Assembly: GCF_036621415.1 (NCBI RefSeq)
Contig: NZ_CP030941.1
Span: forward strand, 1,672,001-1,736,000
Length of the DNA: 64,000 bases
Direction: 5' to 3'
DNA from: Nitratireductor thuwali
GTDB lineage: Bacteria; Pseudomonadota; Alphaproteobacteria; Rhizobiales; Rhizobiaceae
Below are positions 38,405 to 46,281 of this stretch, piece after piece. How positions within the stretch are numbered: the first letter of the stretch is position 1; the number at the start of each line of letters is the position of its first letter. Under the pieces are notes generated by a model. The model was not told the origin of the DNA. It saw nothing but the letters and a program-made list of their open reading frames with translations, and made no database searches. The position numbers were made by a program, and so were the translations under genes.

Positions 38405-39337
38405 ATGTCTGCGATAACCAATCCAGTGGACCGAACCAGCGACCCCTATCCAAGCCGGCTGCCGGAAGAAAAGTGGCTGCCGCGCGAGGATAAGGTGGTC
38501 TGGTCCCAGTGGCGCCCCGATGCGCCCCTCACCGCCCAACAGGCGGATCAGTTCGACCGGGACGGATTCCTGGTCCTGAAGAACCTCTTCTCCGAGGAAG
38601 AGGTCAAGGCATTGATGGCCGAATCCGCCGCCATGCGCGGTGGTGAGCGCAAGCTCATGGACGGCAGCGTGATCACCGAACCCGGCTCGGACGAGGTCCG
38701 CACGATCTTCAAGTTGCCCGAACAGAGCGCGCTTTTCGAGCGGCTTTCGCGGGACCGCCGCATTGCCGGCATCGTCAGCTTCCTTCTTGGCGACGATATC
38801 TATGTTCACCAGTCCCGACTGAACTACAAGCCCGGCTTTACCGGCAAGGAGTTCTACTGGCATTCGGATTTCGAGACATGGCACGCTGAGGACGGCATGC
38901 CGCGCATGCGCGCCATTTCGGCCTCGCTGCTCCTGACCGACAACGACGAGTTGAATGGTCCTTTGATGCTGATGCCGGGCTCGCACAAGCAGTTCATCGC
39001 CTGCGCCGGCGAAACGCCCGAGGACAATCACAAGTCCTCGCTCAAGAAGCAGGAGGTGGGCGTGCCCTCGCACGAAGCGCTGACGAAGCTGGCCTCCGCG
39101 CACGGCATCGTGCCCGCGACCGGCAAGGCGGGGACGCTGGTCCTGTTCGACTGCAACACGATGCATGGTTCGAACGGCAACATCACCCCGTTTGCCCGCT
39201 CGAACGCGTTCTTCGTGTTCAACGCCATGTCGAACCAACTCACCGAGCCGTTCGGCGCCAGAAAGCCCCGTCCGGATTTTCTCGCCCACCGCGGCGAGCC
39301 CAAGCCGATCGACGTGGCGACAGGAAAGCTGGTTTAA
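38405..39337 (+). CDS. ectD: ectoine 5-hydroxylase
   Basis: 310 residues. Fe(II)/2-oxoglutarate dioxygenase converting ectoine to 5-hydroxyectoine. The EctD signature block runs through FYWHSDFETWHAEDGMPRMR with iron ligands His153 and Asp155; the third ligand is His254 in CNTMHGSNGN. The ribosome site AAGGAGAC lies within ten bases of the ATG. Its presence in the operon predicts accumulation of hydroxyectoine, which protects against heat and drying as well as salt. Confidence 0.97.
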   Translation: MSAITNPVDRTSDPYPSRLPEEKWLPREDKVVWSQWRPDAPLTAQQADQFDRDGFLVLKNLFSEEEVKALMAESAAMRGGERKLMDGSVITEPGSDEVRTIFKLPEQSALFERLSRDRRIAGIVSFLLGDDIYVHQSRLNYKPGFTGKEFYWHSDFETWHAEDGMPRMRAISASLLLTDNDELNGPLMLMPGSHKQFIACAGETPEDNHKSSLKKQEVGVPSHEALTKLASAHGIVPATGKAGTLVLFDCNTMHGSNGNITPFARSNAFFVFNAMSNQLTEPFGARKPRPDFLAHRGEPKPIDVATGKLV

Positions 39338-39359
39338 CCAGGAAGGCAACGATCATCAA

Positions 39360-40853
39360 ATGACACGACGACCGGAAGACAAGCGCGCCGCGAAGGAACG
39401 CGGCGCGGCCGAGAACGCTCAAACCGGCCATACGGTGGAGAAAATCGGCGGAACGTCGATGAGCCGCGCACGCGAGCTTCTCGACACAATTCTCGTGGGC
39501 GATCGCAGTGGCGACGCCCTCTACCGCCGCGTCTTCGTGGTCTCCGCCTTCAGCGGCATCACCGACAAGCTCTTGGAGCACAAGAAATCCGGCGAGCCGG
39601 GCGTCTACGCCCTGTTCGCCCATGCCGATAACGAGCACGGCTGGATGGATGCCTTGTCCGATGTCAGTCGCGCCATGCGGGAAATCAACGCCGGGATGTT
39701 CGAGGAAGCCGCCGACCGCCATGCGGCCGACGATTTCGTGCGGGAGCGGGTCGAAGGCGCACGCGGCTGCCTCATCGATCTGCAGCGCCTTTGCTCCTAC
39801 GGCCATTTCCAGCTTGGTGAGCACATGCAGACCATCCGCGAAATGCTATCCGCGCTGGGAGAGGCGCATTCGGCCAACAACCTTGCCATTCTGCTTCGCC
39901 GCGAAGCCGTCAATGCCCGCTTCGTGGACCTGACTGGCTGGCGCGATGAGACCCAGCCGGATCTCGACGAGCGGATCCATCGCGCCTTGGATGAAGTCGA
40001 TCTGGAGCGCGAGTTGCCCATCGTCACGGGCTACGCCCAATGCCGCGAAGGCCTGATGCGTGAGTTCGACCGCGGCTATTCGGAAGTCACCTTCGCCACC
40101 ATCGCCGCGCTGACCGGCGCGCGCGAGGCGATCATTCACAAGGAGTTCCACCTTTCGAGCGCCGATCCGCGCCTGGTGGGAACCGACAATGTGCGCAAGA
40201 TCGGGCGCACCAACTACGACGTCGCCGACCAGCTCTCCAATATGGGTATGGAGGCGATCCACCCTAAAGCCGCCAAGAAGCTGCGCCAGGCCGGCGTGCC
40301 GCTGCGCGTCGCCAACGCCTTCGAGCCCCATGACCCCGGCACGCTGATCGATGCCGAACCTGCGGGAGAGCCCGGCGTGGAGATGGTGACCGGCCTGCCC
40401 GTGACCAGCCTTGAGCTGTTCGAGCAGGACATGGTCGGCGTGAAGGGCTACGACGCCTCGATCCTGGAAGTGCTGACGCGCCACCGCGTGCGCATCGTTT
40501 CGAAATCGTCCAACGCCAACTCGATCGTCCATCACGTGGAAGCGCCACTGAAGGCGATCCGCCGGGTCGAGCGCGACCTGGCCGAGCGCTATCCCTCCGC
40601 CCGCATCACCGCGCGGCGGGCCGGGATGGTGTCGATCATCGGGCGTGACCTGAAGGGGCTGGGGGTCATGCTCAAGGGCTTGAAGGCGCTTGAGGCGGCC
40701 GGGATAGAGCCCATTTCCGCTCAAGAGACGGGCCGCGGCGTCGACGTTCAGTTCGTCGTGCGCAGCGAGGACCGCGAGGAAGCCGTCAAGACGCTGCATC
40801 GCAGCTTTATCGAGACAGCGGAAAAGACCGCAGGCCTCAAGGAAGCTGCTTGA
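39360..40853 (+). CDS. ask: ectoine-cluster aspartate kinase (Ask_Ect)
   Basis: 497 residues from ATG 39360, 22 bases past ectD. Phosphorylates aspartate, the entry step to aspartate semialdehyde, which EctB uses. The kinase N-terminus reads HTVEKIGGTSMS; the nucleotide/aspartate site STDTF-like residues are altered in this subgroup, with RGYSEVTFATIAALTGA and KEFHLSSADPRLVG instead; two ACT domains occupy the last 140 residues (MVGVKGYDASILEVL, GMVSIIGRDLKGLG). It belongs to the specialised Ask_Ect group found beside ectD, thought to escape threonine/lysine feedback. Confidence 0.94.
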   Translation: MTRRPEDKRAAKERGAAENAQTGHTVEKIGGTSMSRARELLDTILVGDRSGDALYRRVFVVSAFSGITDKLLEHKKSGEPGVYALFAHADNEHGWMDALSDVSRAMREINAGMFEEAADRHAADDFVRERVEGARGCLIDLQRLCSYGHFQLGEHMQTIREMLSALGEAHSANNLAILLRREAVNARFVDLTGWRDETQPDLDERIHRALDEVDLERELPIVTGYAQCREGLMREFDRGYSEVTFATIAALTGAREAIIHKEFHLSSADPRLVGTDNVRKIGRTNYDVADQLSNMGMEAIHPKAAKKLRQAGVPLRVANAFEPHDPGTLIDAEPAGEPGVEMVTGLPVTSLELFEQDMVGVKGYDASILEVLTRHRVRIVSKSSNANSIVHHVEAPLKAIRRVERDLAERYPSARITARRAGMVSIIGRDLKGLGVMLKGLKALEAAGIEPISAQETGRGVDVQFVVRSEDREEAVKTLHRSFIETAEKTAGLKEAA

Positions 40854-40873
40854 CGCCCGGCCGCAAGAAGGAT

Positions 40874-40913
40874 GGCGAAGCGTTCCCGACCCTAGCCCAG
40901 GAACCGCTTCGCC
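40874..40913. repeat. inverted repeat between convergent genes, possible terminator
   Basis: GGCGAAGCGTTCC and GGAACCGCTTCGCC pair (13 bp with one bulged C) around a 13-base loop, overlapping the end of the hydrolase gene and following ask. No T-run follows on either strand. It may stop transcription from both sides weakly. Confidence 0.35.
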
Positions 40914-41491
40914 GCCTCTATCTCGCTGGGCCGCACCTCGTGGCCGCCTTCGTGCCATTCCACTTCCAGCACGGCGCCGGCGCCTTCGAGATAGCTTACG
41001 AGCCGGTGCGTCAGCCGGGCTGGGCAGATGGGATCCGTCCTGCCCGCCGTCAGCAGGAGGCGCGTTCCGACAGGCCCCGCGATCTGCGGTTCGAACGGGA
41101 TGAGCGGATGCATGAGAACCGCCGCGTCAAACAGTGCCGGCTCCTGGAATATGACCGAAGCCAGGATGTTGGCGCCGTTGGAATAGCCTAGCCCGTAGAT
41201 GCCCTCCGGCCGCTGCTGCTCCGCATGAGCCTTGATGAATCTGGCCATCTTGACCGTGGCGCGGGCAAGGTCGTCCATGTCGTAGACGCCCTCGCCCGTG
41301 CGTTTGAAGAAGCGTGCGGCGCCGTGTTCGCTTATGTCGCCGCACGGCGATACGATACCGGCACCCGGCATGACGTCCTCGGCAAGATCGAGAAGCTGGC
41401 GCTCGTCTCCGCCCGTGCCATGGAACAGGAACAGCAGCGGCTTGCCCTGCCCCGCCGGCTCAAGGATGTGCTCATACGCGTCGGTGCTCAT
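40892..41491 (-). CDS. alpha/beta hydrolase (carboxylesterase, MhqD-like)
   Basis: 199 residues. A small hydrolase with the nucleophile elbow GLGYSNGAN (Ser near 104), an oxyanion region FLFHGTGGDERQ near 20, the acid in TAGRTDPICP near 153 and the catalytic His in WHEGGHEVRP near 180. Close in type to Bacillus MhqD/phospholipase-carboxylesterases. It overlaps the preceding dioxygenase gene by four bases (ATGA). The pair matches the mhqO-mhqD arrangement for quinone or electrophile detoxification; that role is inferred. Confidence 0.9.
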   Translation of the reverse strand: MSTDAYEHILEPAGQGKPLLFLFHGTGGDERQLLDLAEDVMPGAGIVSPCGDISEHGAARFFKRTGEGVYDMDDLARATVKMARFIKAHAEQQRPEGIYGLGYSNGANILASVIFQEPALFDAAVLMHPLIPFEPQIAGPVGTRLLLTAGRTDPICPARLTHRLVSYLEGAGAVLEVEWHEGGHEVRPSEIEAAKRFLG

Positions 41492-42426
41492 TCGCTGCTC
41501 CCGATTGGCGGCAGGTGGCTTTCCAGATATGGCCGCAGGTGCTGATGCTGCTTCGGCAGCTTGAGGGCCTCGCCCAGATGTTCGATGTCCTCGTCGCGGG
41601 CGAAACCAGGTTCATTCGTGGCGATCTCGAACAGCACGCCGCCCGGTGCTCGGAAGTAGACCGACAGGAAATAGTCGCGGTCGATGACGGGTGTAAGGCT
41701 GAAGCCCTCGCTCATCAGCGCCTTGCGAACGGCAAGCTGCGCAGGCTGGGTGGGGACGGCAAAGGCGATGTGGTGCACAGACCCGCTGCCCTGACGCGCC
41801 GGCGGCGCATTCGGATCGGTGATGAGATCGATGAAATTGGCCCCGTTGCCGCCCTTGCGCTCCATGCGCTCGATACCGTCTTCCGCACCCAGGGCCGAAT
41901 AACCCATCATCTCCAGCAGTGTACGCGTGCCGCCGCTGTCGTGAAGGACCAGGCTCGCCGAGTGGAAGCCGCGGATGGCCGCCGTTGCGGGAATATCGTG
42001 GCTGGGCCAGGGTTTCCGCTGGTCACCCGCTGTCTCGACCAGGGCAAACCCGTCGCCATCCTCACCCTGGAACGCGAGCCGGTTTTCGCCAAAGCGCTGA
42101 AGCCGCTCTATGCCGGCCAGCTTGTTGCTTGCAAAACGTTCTTCCCAGAAGTCGAGACTGCCTTCAGGCACGGAGAAAACCGTCGTGCCGACCTCGCCCG
42201 CGCCGCGCGTGCCGCGAATGATGTTGGGAAAGGGAAAATAGGTCATCACAGTGCCCGGCTGGCCGATCCCGTTCGCATAATAGAGATGGTAGATGTCGGG
42301 CGCATCGAAATTGACAGTTTTCTTGACTCGCCTGAGGCCCAGCGTCCCGGTGAAGAACGCGTCTGTCCGGCGCGCGTCCCGCGCCATCGAGGTGATGTGG
42401 TGAATGCCTTCGATCTTGTCGAGCAT
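41488..42426 (-). CDS. ring-cleaving dioxygenase of the VOC family (MhqO-like)
   Basis: 312 residues. Two glyoxalase/VOC domains: about 1-130 (IEGIHHITSMARD with His, then TVMTYFPFPN) and about 150-290 (RGFHSASLVL, VHHIAFAVPT, VYFRAPGGVLFEIATNEPGF with the Glu ligand). These match MhqO-type hydroquinone dioxygenases. The open frame extends 77 codons upstream without similarity, so the start is ATG 42426. Coupled by an ATGA overlap to the hydrolase gene. The bases from 42427 to 42689 upstream hold no gene, only a terminator of the next unit. Confidence 0.92.
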   Translation of the reverse strand: MLDKIEGIHHITSMARDARRTDAFFTGTLGLRRVKKTVNFDAPDIYHLYYANGIGQPGTVMTYFPFPNIIRGTRGAGEVGTTVFSVPEGSLDFWEERFASNKLAGIERLQRFGENRLAFQGEDGDGFALVETAGDQRKPWPSHDIPATAAIRGFHSASLVLHDSGGTRTLLEMMGYSALGAEDGIERMERKGGNGANFIDLITDPNAPPARQGSGSVHHIAFAVPTQPAQLAVRKALMSEGFSLTPVIDRDYFLSVYFRAPGGVLFEIATNEPGFARDEDIEHLGEALKLPKQHQHLRPYLESHLPPIGSSE

Positions 42427-42630
42427 GTCATGCTCCCCGTAACGTTTGCGGCTAAGTGCAGCCACCCGAGATCCGCAGGTCCCGATGGACACCGACGCCT
42501 CTGGTGAAGCCTGTACGTCGTACCGGTTTCCTTCCGCTCCTACATGGCGCAGCGCCGCCCCAGGAGGAAGACATCTGTTCCGAACGCACTGTATCGCCGG
42601 TGTAGACAGTGGCACAGCCGCCTGGCTGGA

Positions 42631-42668
42631 CGCAAAGACAACCCCGCGGCCTTGCAACCGCGGGGTTG
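42631..42668 (-). terminator. hairpin terminator after the PRC-barrel gene
   Basis: CAACCCCGCGG and CCGCGGGGTTG form an 11-bp perfect stem around an eight-base loop (42639-42668), 22 bases past the PRC-barrel stop. On the minus strand TCTTTGCG follows, a weak T tract. Confidence 0.65.
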
Positions 42669-42689
42669 ATCCGTCCAGATGCCGGGACG

Positions 42690-43877
42690 CTACTCGACTC
42701 TCAGCAGCATCTCGTCGCGCTGCTCTGCGTAGGCCGCCTCGTCATAGGCCGGCTGCGCTTCGAGCTGCTCCTGAGTGAGTTCGGTGTAGAGGAACAGGTC
42801 GCCGCCTTCGTCGGTCGTAAAGACCAGCTTCTCCATGCTGATGGCGACTTCCTTCTCGCCAAGCCCGAGGAAACCGCCCACATCGACGATGATGGCCTCG
42901 ACTTCGCCTTCCGGCGTCAGCACCACGTCGCCAATCTCGCCGACGTGCTCGTCATTGGCCCCATAGACGGCAGTGCCCATCAGGTTGTCCGCGCGAAGCT
43001 GATCCGGGCTGGCTTCCTGCTGGCCCTGGCGGTCGACCGCAGCGGTCTGCGTTTCGTCCGCCTCGGCTGCCTGCTGGTCCTCGGCGGCGGCCATGTCGCC
43101 AGCCTGTTCCTGATCTTCGGCCGGTGCCGCGGCAGTCTGATCGGCGGGGCGATCCTCGGTGCCATCGGCTGGCTGCTCGGTCACCACAACCTCGGTTTCG
43201 GCATCGGTTTGATCGTCCGCCGGGGCCGCAGCGGTCTGGTCCTCAGCGCCGTCGGCCGGCTGTTCGGTCGCCGCCACCTCGGCATCGGTACCGGTTTGGT
43301 CATCCGCCGGGGCCGCAGCGGTCTGGTCCTCAGCGCCGTCGGCCGGCTGCTCGACAACCGCCACCTCACCGTCGGCCTCGCCCTCAGCATCGGGCTGGGG
43401 AGCGCTGGCCAAATCGTCGGCTGTCGCCGGCCGGGTCTCGGCAACGTCAGCGTCGGCAGGCATCGGGCGATAGGCCGAACGCTCGAATTCCGGCTGGGCC
43501 TTCAGCGCATCGGCAGTGGTTTCAACCACCAACCACCGATCGCCATCCCGCTCAGCCCACTCGACCAGATCATATTCGAGAGCGACTTCCTTTTGGCCGA
43601 TGCCAAGAAAACCGCCCACACCGACGACGATCGCCTGGACGTCGCCTTCCTTGCTGAGAACAAGGTCGTTCACTTCGCCAATGTTCTCGGCCTCATCGCC
43701 AGTCCCGTTGTAGACCGACTTGCCGATTATGTTTGAGGCAAGATTGCCTTCGGCGCGGATCGTCATTTCGGTCGGCTGTTGCGTGGCGGCGGGGTCGGCC
43801 GGTGTCGTAGTCTGAGCGACCGCGCCAGTCGCTACCAGCGTCGCGATCGCGGTAGTCGCCAATAGATTGCGGATCAT
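42690..43877 (-). CDS. exported double PRC-barrel protein with acidic repeat linker
   Basis: 395 residues. Signal peptide 1-21 (LLATTAIATLVATGAVAQ). Two PRC-barrel domains, about 38-135 (NIIGKSVYNGTGDEAENIGEVNDLVL) and 295-390 (NLMGTAVYGANDEHVGEIGDVVL), flank an Ala/Asp/Glu/Pro-rich linker of repeated EQPADGAEDQTAAAPADDQT units, coded by an 87-base tandem repeat. PRC-barrel proteins of this exported type are common in rhizobia and often stress-induced, but the function is unknown. A match to the EcfG promoter (GGAAC-16-CGTT) precedes it, placing it in the general stress regulon. Confidence 0.88.
   Translation of the reverse strand: MIRNLLATTAIATLVATGAVAQTTTPADPAATQQPTEMTIRAEGNLASNIIGKSVYNGTGDEAENIGEVNDLVLSKEGDVQAIVVGVGGFLGIGQKEVALEYDLVEWAERDGDRWLVVETTADALKAQPEFERSAYRPMPADADVAETRPATADDLASAPQPDAEGEADGEVAVVEQPADGAEDQTAAAPADDQTGTDAEVAATEQPADGAEDQTAAAPADDQTDAETEVVVTEQPADGTEDRPADQTAAAPAEDQEQAGDMAAAEDQQAAEADETQTAAVDRQGQQEASPDQLRADNLMGTAVYGANDEHVGEIGDVVLTPEGEVEAIIVDVGGFLGLGEKEVAISMEKLVFTTDEGGDLFLYTELTQEQLEAQPAYDEAAYAEQRDEMLLRVE
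43118..43370. repeat. 87-base tandem repeat within the PRC-barrel gene
   Basis: The segment beginning CCGCCGGGGCCGCAGCGG at 43217 recurs at 43304, exactly 87 bases (29 codons) later, nearly identical over about 50 bases (GTCTGGTCCTCAGCGCC is shared). A third degenerate copy lies before it, around 43118-43160. The period keeps the frame, so the linker can lengthen or shorten by whole units. Confidence 0.85.
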
Positions 43878-43970
43878 GATATGCTCTCCATGTGCAGTGT
43901 TTCTGTACGGGCCGCGCTTCCGACCGAACCTGCCAAGCTAGGATCGGACGCGCGGCCATCACCTCGCTAC

Positions 43971-43995
43971 AACGTCGAGTCTCACAAACGGTTCC
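43971..43995 (-). promoter_or_regulatory. EcfG-type promoter of the PRC-barrel gene
   Basis: Minus strand GGAAC (43995-43991), 16 bases, CGTT (43974-43971). The exact match to the EcfG consensus lies about 95 bases upstream of the PRC-barrel start, in the gap shared with the divergent lipid-kinase gene. Confidence 0.8.
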
Positions 43996-44104
43996 GACAT
44001 CAGGATCCGCGGTCCTGCTAGCGCTGGATCTGCGGTTCTCGATGCGATGGAACCTAGGCGGCGCGCCGGCAATTCCTCAACGCTCAGATGTTCGGAGCGA
44101 CCGC

Positions 44105-45004
44105 ATGAAGATTATGGCTGTGCTCAACCGCAACGGCGGAACTCTGGCAACGATGGATATCGATGCCTTCTCCGCTTCGATTGCAGAACGTTTCGGGAAA
44201 GCAGGCCACGAAATCGACGTGCAGGTCGTGCCCGGAGAGCAGATCTCCGATGCCCTCCACAAGGCGGCAGGCGAGTCCGGCACCGACGCGGTGCTGGTCG
44301 GGGGTGGTGACGGGACAGTCTCGCTGGCGGCAAGCGTATTGGTCAGGAGCGGCAAGGTCCTTGCTATCCTTCCTGCCGGCACCATGAACCTTTTTGCCCG
44401 CAGCCTCCAGATTCCCCTGGACCTCGACGAAGCGGTCGAGGCGCTGGCGCAAGGCACCATACGTCAGGTCGACCTGCCGACCGCCAATGGCGAGCCATTC
44501 GTCCATCAACTGTCCATTGGCATGCACCCACAGCTCATCCACCTACGCTCGCGGCTGAGCTTCAGGGGCCGCCTTGGCAAAACCTTCGCGTCGGCCCGGG
44601 CGGCGCTGACGACGTTCCTGCGGCCGCATCATTTGCGTGTCCGGATCGAGATGGGTGACGAAGAAATACTGGTGACGACGTCGGGTATAGCGGTGACAAA
44701 CAACCTCTACGGGGAGGGCCACCTGCCCTATACGGACACTCCCGACAACGGGTTGCTCGGTCTCTACCTGACGCGTACGCGGCGACGCTGGGACCTGGTC
44801 GTCTTCTTCGCAAATATGGCTATAGGCCGATGGCGGCGAAACGAACAGGTGGATATCCATCAGACGCGGGAAGCGCGCATCTTCATTCTCGATCCGCACC
44901 CGCGCCACAAGCTCGCCATGGATGGAGAGTTGCATCCCCTCCCCGACCAGATTCATCTGCGCCAGCACCCGAAGGCACTATCGGTTCTCGTCCCGGTGGC
45001 ATGA
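44105..45004 (+). CDS. diacylglycerol kinase-like lipid kinase family protein
   Basis: 299 residues with the DAGK catalytic domain: VLNRNGGTL at the start, GGGDGTVSLAASVL near 66-79 (nucleotide loop) and LPAGTMNLFARSLQIP near 90. The C-terminal half is the beta-sandwich typical of YegS/BmrU proteins. The substrate could be diacylglycerol, phosphatidylglycerol or another lipid; none is shown. Start ATG 44105 instead of a frame 71 codons longer. It diverges from the EcfG-controlled PRC-barrel gene. Confidence 0.88.
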   Translation: MKIMAVLNRNGGTLATMDIDAFSASIAERFGKAGHEIDVQVVPGEQISDALHKAAGESGTDAVLVGGGDGTVSLAASVLVRSGKVLAILPAGTMNLFARSLQIPLDLDEAVEALAQGTIRQVDLPTANGEPFVHQLSIGMHPQLIHLRSRLSFRGRLGKTFASARAALTTFLRPHHLRVRIEMGDEEILVTTSGIAVTNNLYGEGHLPYTDTPDNGLLGLYLTRTRRRWDLVVFFANMAIGRWRRNEQVDIHQTREARIFILDPHPRHKLAMDGELHPLPDQIHLRQHPKALSVLVPVA

Positions 45005-45079
45005 CTAGCCTCGCGGCGGCGGCAGCGTACCGTAGAATGGCGTTCTTGCTGCCGCGCCGCATCGCTCCTGGTTTCCGCC

Positions 45080-45298
45080 CTACAGCTCCTCATCCGCCTC
45101 GACCTGCCCGCTGCGCTCTATCGGTATTTCCGTGGAGCTGGGCATCTCGACCGGCTGCTGCTCGTCCAATGCCACTCCATAGATTTCCACGGCCCACCAG
45201 CCGATCATGAGCAAGATCAGAGCCACGACGAGCACCAAAAGGACGGGCAGCCCCTTTCTGCCTTGCCGGGCTTTCCGCGGAGGGATTTTATCAGGCAC
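45080..45298 (-). CDS. small single-pass membrane protein
   Basis: 72 residues. A basic N-terminus (PPRKARQGRKG) leads into one membrane helix (about 17-40, LPVLLVLVVALILLMIGWW) and an acidic tail that would lie in the periplasm. No family recognised. It is the last gene of a probable three-gene unit with the holin-like and DUF883-like genes upstream, which begins at an EcfG promoter, so stress induction is likely. Confidence 0.7.
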   Translation of the reverse strand: MPDKIPPRKARQGRKGLPVLLVLVVALILLMIGWWAVEIYGVALDEQQPVEMPSSTEIPIERSGQVEADEEL

Positions 45299-45313
45299 GG
45301 CTAAACTCCTTCA

Positions 45314-45757
45314 TCAATCGTCGTGGTCATCGTCGGGATTCTGCATGGCGCGATAGGCTGCAAAGCCTGCGAGCCCTGCCAAGGCGACCAGCGCTACGCT
45401 CATGCCGCCCTTCCGGCTGATTAGTACCGGAAGCATCGCCATCGCGGATGCTCCCGCCATCGCGCTGCGGTCGGCCGCCAGCCGCCGCCGTTGAGCCCGT
45501 CGCTGCATCGCTGCCACGATCTTGAAAACAATAATGATTGCGATAGCCAGAAGGACGAAGCCCACGCCGAAATACAGCGCGGCGACGGTCGGTCCCACCT
45601 GCTCTGCAGTAACCAAAAATCCTGCATAGACTAGGAAGACCGCTCCCGCCAGCGCGGCCAGCGCGGCCGCTCCGTAGCCGATCACGGCGGTCTTGACCCG
45701 CCGCTTTAAAAACCCGATCTCGCCGCTGGCTAGAAGTGCCAAGAATCTCGCTAGCAT
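45314..45757 (-). CDS. membrane protein, phage-holin-III/DUF1469-like
   Basis: 147 residues. Two closely spaced membrane helices (about 26-48 and 58-82) and a third hydrophobic stretch near 118-138 with an Asp-rich end. The overall pattern resembles the Actinobacterial phage holin superfamily III/DUF1469 proteins that often sit beside DUF883 (ElaB/YqjD-like) genes, as here; the match is by layout rather than by motif. It is 98 bases downstream of the DUF883-like gene and 15 bases before the next small gene. Confidence 0.72.
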   Translation of the reverse strand: MLARFLALLASGEIGFLKRRVKTAVIGYGAAALAALAGAVFLVYAGFLVTAEQVGPTVAALYFGVGFVLLAIAIIIVFKIVAAMQRRAQRRRLAADRSAMAGASAMAMLPVLISRKGGMSVALVALAGLAGFAAYRAMQNPDDDHDD

Positions 45758-45855
45758 ATCCCCTTCTCGCTATTGCTTTTTGCAACAGACGATCTTGCCG
45801 CCGCTGCATAATGGTAGAGCAAATATGGAATGTCGCGCGCGCCGCGCCGGCCACG

Positions 45856-46155
45856 CTAGCGGCGCATGATCATGGCCAGCAGGAACCCCGCCCCGGCAGC
45901 CAGCGCCACGGCCGTAAGCGGCTTCTCCCGAACGCTCTCGACCAGTTCGCTTTCAAGATCCTGGGCGCTGCCCTTCAGTTGGTCGACGCTTTCCTTCGCC
46001 GCGCGCTGGGCCCGGGAAACGGATCTGTTGCCCGTCTGCTTGAGATGCTGCGTCAACTGCGTGATGTCTTCTCGCAACTGCCGGATATCGGCCTCAAGAT
46101 CGGGTTCTTTAGCCTGCACATCCGCCTTGGTGCTCTTCGTCCCGGTGGTTGGCAT
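45856..46155 (-). CDS. DUF883/ElaB-YqjD-like membrane-anchored protein
   Basis: 99 residues. A long amphipathic helix (about 18-78, ADIRQLREDITQLTQHL and onward) is followed by one C-terminal membrane helix (LTAVALAAGAGFLLAMIMRR). This layout is that of ElaB/YqjD/DUF883 proteins, which in E. coli are tail-anchored, stress-induced and associate with ribosomes or the membrane. The start ATG 46155 is preceded by GGAGAG. An exact EcfG promoter match lies 31-55 bases upstream, supporting stress control of this and the two following genes. Confidence 0.85.
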   Translation of the reverse strand: MPTTGTKSTKADVQAKEPDLEADIRQLREDITQLTQHLKQTGNRSVSRAQRAAKESVDQLKGSAQDLESELVESVREKPLTAVALAAGAGFLLAMIMRR

Positions 46156-46185
46156 GTTCTCTCCTTTCGTTGCTTGCGAATCCTC

Positions 46186-46210
46186 AACGCATAGTTGGGC
46201 AAGGGGTTCC
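46186..46210 (-). promoter_or_regulatory. EcfG-type promoter of the DUF883-like operon
   Basis: Minus strand GGAAC (46210-46206), 16 bases, CGTT (46189-46186), 31 bases upstream of the gene. It faces away from the match for the AI-2E-type transporter only 20 bases distant. Confidence 0.8.
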
Positions 46211-46229
46211 CGAACACGAAGCAGGAATG

Positions 46230-46254
46230 GGAACCATTCAACGCACCCGCCGTT
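46230..46254 (+). promoter_or_regulatory. EcfG-type promoter of the AI-2E-type transporter
   Basis: GGAAC (46230-46234), 16 bases, CGTT (46251-46254). Transcription would begin around 46261, which rules out the longer reading frame from TTG 46195 and supports the ATG at 46282. Confidence 0.8.
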
Positions 46255-46281
46255 GAAGCTGCGTCGGCGGTGGAAGAGATC

